From: Isohypsibius dastychi
Lineage: Eukaryota; Tardigrada; Eutardigrada; Parachela; Isohypsibiidae
DNA: 23,325 nucleotides
Direction: 5' to 3'
NCBI GenBank assembly: GCA_034696485.1
Contig: JAQIWT010000325.1
Location: forward strand, 1 to 23,325
Positions 19,191 through 23,325 of this stretch are shown piece by piece (within the stretch, counting starts at the first letter, position 1; the number at the start of each line of letters is the position of its first letter). The notes under the pieces are model-generated. The model ran no database searches. It was not told where the DNA came from and was given only the letters and a program-made list of their open reading frames with translations. The position numbers and the translations under genes are program-made.

Positions 19191-19394
19191 TGATTATAAA
19201 AACGTAATTTTTATCATGAGACGAAGGGACTTTGGCGTGAATGACTGGAAGATTACAGTGTTCGCAATTCGAAGAACTAAATGGCTTGTTTTGAAAACCG
19301 TTGAGCGGGGATCGAGAGAACAACTGCCGTCTACAGTAGGGAATCATTGCTACAGTAGGGCTATATGGTCGTGGCACAGAATTATTTTTTACTG

Positions 19395-19424
19395 AATCAA
19401 TTTTGATTGTGCCAGTTACGCGCG
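19395..19424 (-). repeat. Right terminal inverted repeat of the pogo/Tc5-like element
   Basis: Counterpart of 17793-17822. Confidence 0.85.
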
Positions 19425-19710
19425 AGGATAGAGTAAGAAGATTTTCAAAGTACAGCTTCATTTCTGTTTTATTCGGGATATTTCAGTTCAGCTGTTCGTT
19501 TACTAGAATATGGTGTTTTTATAACAAAAAAAATGACAATAAAGTTAATTATATTTGGCACACATCAACACATATTCAAAAAAATTATCGAATATGACAT
19601 TATTGTCAGAAATAATACGATACAATGGAATAAAGTATTATAATATACAGTAACAGAGTATTTCAACGTATAGTTTTATTAATATAATATTCGAACACAA
19701 TTTTACATTT
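19425..19710. other. AT-rich DNA, possible intron of the split mariner-like gene
   Basis: Directly after the nested element a short plus frame (REDRVRRFSKY) continues for about 15 codons. Then AT-rich DNA runs to a TTTTCAG acceptor at 19706-19712. This fits an intron of the interrupted transposase but is not proof. Confidence 0.35.
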
Positions 19711-19952
19711 TCAGTTTGTTACATCATTAAAACACGCGATGATTTGACCGGTGAACTGAAAGTAAAAGAGGCAACTGGAAGACCCTGAATAACAGAACTG
19801 GACGACCCATCCGTCTTTGAGGAGCACGTCAAAGGTAACCGCTACGTCACTGTTGAGGAATGACACGAAAGCTGAAACAACGCGGCATCAGAGCTCACAA
19901 GGTCACCGTTGGACGACGGATGCGTGCTTCGGGCCTCTGTTCAGAAAAATCT
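19711..19952 (+). pseudogene. Mariner/Tc1-like transposase, second DNA-binding part
   Basis: After the TTTTCAG acceptor the plus strand reads VKEATGRP, a TGA, then ITELDDPSVFEEHVKGNR and YVTVEE, another TGA, and after a one-base shift RKLKQRGIRAHKVTVGRRMR. The order TGRP, VKGNR, T-x-EELARKL-like and HKVTVGRRLR-like is that of the second helix-turn-helix of mariner/Tc1-type transposases, which grips the inverted repeat. At least two stops and one frameshift make it dead. No DDE/D catalytic part follows; the sequence to the right is unrelated. Confidence 0.6.
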
Positions 19953-20410
19953 GAACAGAGAAATCGTTAGTTCCGTTAATTTCTGCCCGGTCCAGCACAT
20001 AACCATAAAACCTTCGAAGATCTCTATGGTTCCCACGCTGCAAAGCATCCACACGCATTTTCAGTTGACACGTTTCCGAACCGATGGGTTTCTGGGCAGA
20101 TGTTCATGTTGCTAACGCTCGAGCACTGTCGGCCGGCATACTTTGCAGACGTCTTGCTCTCCAGATTGGGCATGATATCTGTAGAAAACGTTTCCAGGTG
20201 CTAGTGACGTCAATTGCATTTGTACCCTACGTATAGGACCAGAACGGAATCTTCGGATGGATTTTACATAAATCGAGATGTACCTGTGTACCACTCGTAT
20301 CATCGAACTCAGCGCGTGAATATCTCTAGGCAACACCTTTTCATTGCGGCTCTTCCACTGCATTCGAATTTGCAAAGAGCACTGGTTGCACGCAGGTACA
20401 ACATCCATTT
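19945..20410 (-). pseudogene. Unrecognised minus-strand coding-like fragments
   Basis: Several minus-strand frames are open but shift between one another. One gives CNQCSLQIRMQWKSRNEKVL near 20400, with two CxxC pairs overall (CNQC and, near 20140, CKVC). Another gives RVDALQRGNHRDLRRFYGYV near 20010-20060. The strong bias to charged residues and the length without stops suggest a decayed gene, not chance, but I cannot name the family. Cysteine pairs could form a zinc-binding site if the frames once belonged together. Confidence 0.3.
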
Positions 20411-20575
20411 GCCTTGTCTTCCTTCAAAGACCTTCTATTGATAGTGTTAAATCTTGGCAACGCAATACAAAATTCTGCCAACCGAGATCACACTGTGGAA
20501 CAAACAGGATAAAACAAAACTAAATACAACAGATAGAATCGCTGAGTTGACTCGCACAAAAATAGCAATCGGTAA
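20411..20575. other. Intergenic DNA
   Basis: No feature seen between the unrecognised fragments and the stop codon of the zinc-finger gene. Confidence 0.4.
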
Positions 20576-21021
20576 CTAACGAAACCGCATACGGTTTAAA
20601 TTAGAAGAGGGTTCGGTGTGGTCGCCACTTTGACGTTTGTTCCGGGTATGCTCAGAGATTTTTAGATTCCGCCGCTCAGCACTTGGTATATTCTTGAGTG
20701 CCTGAAAATGACCAAAGTTCATTTCCATATAATCTTGATAGAAACTCACCTGGACTGGGAACGCGGAAGCATGAACACTTTGCAAATGCTCTCTCAAATC
20801 AGCAAAAATTGGGAACATCTCACGGCACTTGAAGCACCGATAATTTTCCTCATTTACTCTATCATAACTTCCATAATTTTTGTTTGAGAGAGCTGGTGGT
20901 CTTCCAGAGCATCCTCATTCTCAGACTTCACAGGGCAGAAAAAACAACTCGGTCCAGTGTATTGAGACTCAGTTTCACCGACTGAAAATGAAGAATTCTC
21001 ACTTAGGACATCATCGTCCAT
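20576..21021 (-). pseudogene. C2H2 zinc-finger gene with one frameshift
   Basis: ATG at 21021 opens MDDDVLSENSSFSVGETE, an acidic N-terminus, followed by a first finger-like CFFC-x(12)-H. Exon 1 (21021-20750) ends at GTGAGT, a 48-nt intron follows (20749-20702, acceptor TTTTCAG), and exon 2 (20701-20576) codes a basic tail (NLKISEHTRNKRQSGDHTEP) to a TAG. A complete second finger, CFKCREMFPIFADLREHLQS with VH following (C-x2-C-x12-H-x4-H), lies in a frame one base away from the ATG frame. The shift falls near 20883-20895, in the CTCTCTC tract, a plausible slippage or sequencing site. C2H2 fingers bind DNA or RNA in the nucleus. If the shift is an assembly error, this is an intact two-finger gene of about 130 residues; if not, the product ends after the first, incomplete finger. 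Splice phases (0/0) are clean, unlike most of this window. Confidence 0.55.
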
Positions 21022-21727
21022 CTCTGCAATTTCTGATCAAAGAAACCGTCTTTCGAGCGGTCTTGTTCAGGCGACCATGCAGTTTTAATCTTGGTTCGAA
21101 TTTTTAAAGAGAAAAGAAATTGTTTTGGATTAGCAAGTTCAAGATATCTCATTTCCAAAAAAGTGGAAAGCGAGTGAGGTGATCTTGAAGTAAGGTGGAG
21201 TGAGATGAAGTGAAAGGATCACTTTGACAGAAGATGAAGACAAGTAATATTCTGGTGCAATAGAAATACAACGAACGAGATTCTTGTCAGCGATTTTTAA
21301 ACCTTCCGTCGCAATTATCCCAGCTTTGAACTGTTCCCCGCAGTCCAGCATCACTCAGCCTCGATTCTGATGTCAGTAAGCTTTTCATCAGATGAAGAAC
21401 GCAATTTTTTTCGTGATTCTCTAGACCTTCATATGATTCGCAAGAAAACATAAATCGAAGCTGACGAAAGATGGAATTACCTTGGAATAAAAACGTCAGG
21501 TTTTTGGTATCAAAAACGTCAGCTTTCTGGTATCCTTCAACAATCTGGTGGCAAGAATTCGATTCCACTAAAAATGAACACTAACTTATCAATTTTCTTC
21601 ACCAAAGCAGCAAAATCATTCCCAGTATTTCTGACTCCCACAATCGTCAGCGTCTTCGCCGGCTCGAATGTGATCCGCAGCAGATAACCACAATATCAAC
21701 TGCAGCTTTATTCATGTAAAGCATACA
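21022..21727 (-). other. Region with weak minus-strand exon traces
   Basis: A minus-strand frame at about 21690-21590 reads RITFEPAKTLTIVGVRNTGN then DFAALVKKI, which looks coding but is of no family I can name. Further down, 21568-21287 reads FMFSCESYEGLENHEKNC and stays open to a TGA, with a GTAATT donor-like site after FLFQ. These may be exons of one decayed gene lying between the foldback and the zinc-finger locus. No acceptor/donor chain could be fixed. Confidence 0.3.
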
Positions 21728-22129
21728 ACGAGAACAACTCTGACAAGCAAACTCATGTTGTGGGCATTTATCAAAGAGATCGATTGATAGAGAAAAAGAA
21801 AGAGGGGGTGGTGGGCAAAAATTAGAATTAAAAAAAGAGGACAAGTTGGATGGTTTACAAGTTATGAATTTTTGAAAATATGCGGTTTCTGGCTTGTTCA
21901 CATCACTGCACTACGCCTTACGCGCGTCACCTTATGAATGAACAGTGCAGTGACGTGAACAAGCCAGAAACCGCATATTTTCAAAAATTCATAACTTGTA
22001 AACCATCCAACTTGTCCTCTTTTTTTTGATTCTAATTTTTGCCCACCACCCCCTCTTTCTTTTTCTCTATCAATCGATCTCTTTGATGAATGCCCACAAC
22101 ATGAGTTTGCTTGTCAGAGTTGTTCTCGT
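21728..22129. repeat. Large foldback, 185/186-bp arms with 31-bp spacer
   Basis: The left arm 21728-21912 and the right arm 21944-22129 are reverse complements with three substitutions and one single-base indel. The spacer is 21913-21943. Both arms carry the same coding-like stretch (LFDKCPQHEFACQSCSR on the left arm's minus strand, LFDECPQHEFACQSCSR on the right arm's plus strand) preceded by a pyrimidine-rich, intron-like tract. So this looks like an inverted duplication of an intron-exon segment, not a transposon with short ends. CPQHEFAC resembles the start of an LDL-receptor class A repeat, but the rest of that repeat is not convincing. No target duplication was found. Transcription through it in either direction would give a long, almost perfect hairpin. 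Confidence 0.9.
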
Positions 22130-22159
22130 GAAGTTTGCATGTGAATCAATCAAAAGCCG

Positions 22160-22656
22160 ATGCGCTATTCCGATGAATTCCAGGCTAACATTCGTCGAGG
22201 ATCTGCCAGAACCGCAAGTCAGAATGAGCAGTCGTCTTGAAACCGGATCCGGAATTCGAACGTCGCCTAGCAGATATGCCAGGATTCTCGGTTGGCGTTA
22301 TGAACATTAATCAGTTTGTCAGACCGGGGATGGTGAAGATCGGAGCTACTCGATCCGTTATCGGGCCTTGCCCGTTGTCTCAGCAGCTGTCGGTAGCACT
22401 CCGAGATTATCGTCGAAGTCCCTTCGCCACAGCGACCAAAGCAGCTATTAAGAGTCTGTCGTTCTTGGACGGTCTCCAAGGATACTTGGCCGGAGGAAAG
22501 GGGATCAAGGATTACCTGAACGATGATGGAATTCGGAAAGTGATGAACGTTGCGAATGAGTTGTTGGAGGAAGCAGGAGTGGATCGCGGACTCTGCTACA
22601 ATATGGCACTCTTTCGCGATCGTGTGCGACGTATTCTCGACGGAACTGGACACTAA
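22160..22656 (+). CDS. Unknown protein, well-preserved open frame with one frameshift
   Basis: ATG at 22160 opens MRYSDEFQANIRRGSARTAS, which stops at TGA 22238-22240. A second frame, open from 22228, continues without interruption to TAA at 22654-22656, about 140 codons. It begins around KPDPEFERRLADMPGFSVG and includes PLSQQLSVALRDYRRSPF, SFLDGLQGYLAGGKGIKDYL and ELLEEAGVDRGLCYNMALF before ending RRILDGTGH. The switch must occur within 22228-22237; no slippery heptamer is obvious, so a one-base indel or sequencing error is likeliest. Composition is richer in GC and in charged, globular-looking sequence than anything else here, implying recent constraint or recent arrival. No domain is recognised. 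It starts only 30 bases after the foldback. A GTGAGA donor follows one base after the TAA. Confidence 0.5.
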
Positions 22657-22657
22657 G

Positions 22658-22906
22658 GTGAGAACTTGCGTTTGAGAACTAAAATTCGGTAGTTGGATCA
22701 GTTGCGGACTGGGTGTAACCCTTCAAACCGAGATTGTGTTGTATCCGGTCCTGCGAACCGGAAGTGTTTTAATAAACAAGGGTAGGGTCACAGGGACGTG
22801 CCCTGGCCCTATCCGAAGTTGTGTTGTATCCGGATTTCCGGTACACCAACTTTCGGTTGTTTTAACCATTAATTGTATTTTCATTTAATTATTAACATTT
22901 AAACAG
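22658..22906 (+). other. Probable intron (3' UTR or alternative) with hairpin repeats
   Basis: GTGAGA at 22658 and AAACAG ending at 22906 bound a 249-nt intron-like stretch. It contains two copies of TTGTGTTGTATCCGG (near 22734 and 22813), each followed by a short CCGG-containing inverted repeat, and a hairpin GGTAGGGTCACAGGG / CCCTGGCCCTATCC at about 22783-22816. Confidence 0.45.
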
Positions 22907-23151
22907 GAATCGTCATCACCGGAAGCGGATGAAATCATGGACGGGATTACGGACAGTGCATTTCCTGTGGACCAAATACCGGAAGGATCTTATTTCTATT
23001 TTCATTGGCCGATGGCCTCTTCCTGCATTTGTGATTGGATGTTTCAAGCTGTTTATGTTTTGGCGCTTAGCCACACCTACTTTTGAAATGCGCGCCGTTC
23101 GCGCATTGTCATTTGGAATTCGAATTTCTCTCTCTCTTACAATCAAATAAA
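22907..23151 (+). CDS. Possible second exon and 3' end of the unknown gene
   Basis: After the acceptor, one frame is open for 59 codons from GAATCG to TGA at 23084-23086: SSPEADEIMDGITDSAFPVD then IPEGSYFYFHWPMASS. An overlapping frame (KSWTGLRTVHFLWTKYRKDL) is open a little longer to 23150. AATAAA at 23146-23151 gives a plausible poly(A) signal. Because the preceding open frame ends in TAA just before the donor, this exon is either 3' UTR, part of an alternative isoform, or the tail of a different transcript. Confidence 0.35.
23146..23151 (+). terminator. AATAAA polyadenylation signal
   Basis: A canonical hexamer about 60 bases after the TGA at 23084-23086. It lies only about 10 bases from the stop codon of the opposing open frame, so the two transcripts would converge tail to tail. 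Confidence 0.5.
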
Positions 23152-23159
23152 TCGGAAGC

Positions 23160-23325
23160 TTATCCCTTTCTTGTTTGATCCTGTAACTTGAGATTCACCT
23201 TCCCTTCCCGGAGCAAAGAAGCATTCTGCTGTCCGAATCTCGGAGCTTGTATCAGTCGATCCCTGAACTTCATCAGAGGTTCATATCCATAACTGTTCGT
23301 TCTTCGAAACACCTGTTCCATAACT
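23160..23325 (-). CDS. C-terminal open frame entering from the right edge
   Basis: On the minus strand a frame is open from the window edge for about 54 codons to TAA at 23160-23162. It contains MEQVFRRTNSYGYEPLMKF, RDRLIQAPRFGQQNASLL and VNLKLQDQTRKG. A methionine lies two codons in, so it could be a start or internal. The charged, amphipathic composition looks coding and no stop interrupts it, but I recognise no family. It converges on the plus-strand unknown gene. Confidence 0.4.
   Translation of the reverse strand, partial: VMEQVFRRTNSYGYEPLMKFRDRLIQAPRFGQQNASLLREGKVNLKLQDQTRKG

Larger units (their letters stand above)
17793..19424 (-). mobile_element. pogo/Tc5-like DNA transposon, decayed
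   Basis: The ends 17793-17822 and 19395-19424 are 30-bp inverted repeats with one mismatch, containing ACTGGCACAATCAAAATTG. Between them lies a minus-strand transposase of the CENP-B/DDE_1 class. If CGCGCG at each edge belongs to the target, the element proper begins CTGGCACAATC after TGA on the left and ends before TTA on the right, which would suit the TNA target of Tc4/Tc5-type elements (here TGA against TTA, one base different). The element is 1632 bp, short for an autonomous copy but with most transposase parts present. Confidence 0.75.

Noticed and set aside
1-23325. tRNA, rRNA, snRNA genes and CRISPR-like arrays
   Set aside because: No cloverleaf with a plausible T-arm, no rRNA-like block and no regularly spaced short repeats were seen on either strand.

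Overview
The window reads as nematode nuclear DNA, most likely Caenorhabditis. Introns are short (48 nt in the zinc-finger locus), acceptors are overwhelmingly of the TTTTCAG type, AT-rich intergenic DNA separates the coding traces, and the recognisable families (diaphanous-type formin, dynamitin, UBXN1-like, chromodomain, mariner/pogo transposases) fit a worm. No bacterial, organellar or RNA-gene signature was seen. I cannot name the species.

The overriding theme is decay. Almost every recognisable protein family is present as an intron-containing fragment broken by stops, frameshifts or missing domains. Left to right: two immunoglobulin-type exons (minus, 700-1119); a Tc/mariner-type MITE with perfect 25-bp ends (2047-2545); a 47-48 bp tandem repeat (2757-2875) and a lysine-rich open frame (3003-3340); an N-terminal UBXN1-like copy with UBA and coiled coil but no visible UBX domain (minus, 3863-4623); a long decayed diaphanous-type formin (plus, 5331-8215); a dynamitin/DNC-2-like fragment (minus, 8576-9197); repeat-like DNA with a 34-bp hairpin (9230-9790); unassigned open frames (9791-10771); protein-kinase fragments (minus, 11235-11915); and a multi-exon chromodomain-type gene whose chromodomain core is interrupted (minus, 12716-14167).

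The right half is dominated by repeats and mobile DNA: a 234-bp hAT-type MITE with an exact 8-bp target duplication (14730-14963), palindromes (15674-15693), a three-copy tandem repeat with a 13-G tract (about 16480-17345), a second 14-G tract (17451-17464), a pogo/Tc5-like transposon (17793-19424) that appears to have landed inside a mariner-like transposase gene (17690-17796 plus 19425-19952), a C2H2 zinc-finger gene with one frameshift (minus, 20576-21021), and a foldback of two nearly identical 185-bp arms (21728-22129). The last kilobase holds the least decayed unknown coding sequence (plus, 22160-23151), with one apparent frameshift, an intron with hairpin-like repeats, and an AATAAA. 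It converges on a minus-strand open frame entering from the right edge (23160-23325).

The host-gene fragments do not form a pathway here. They look like segmental, intron-retaining duplicates that accumulated and eroded in a repeat-rich region such as a chromosome arm. Candidates for retained function are the 22160-23151 locus, the chromodomain-type locus, the zinc-finger locus and the foldback as a dsRNA source.
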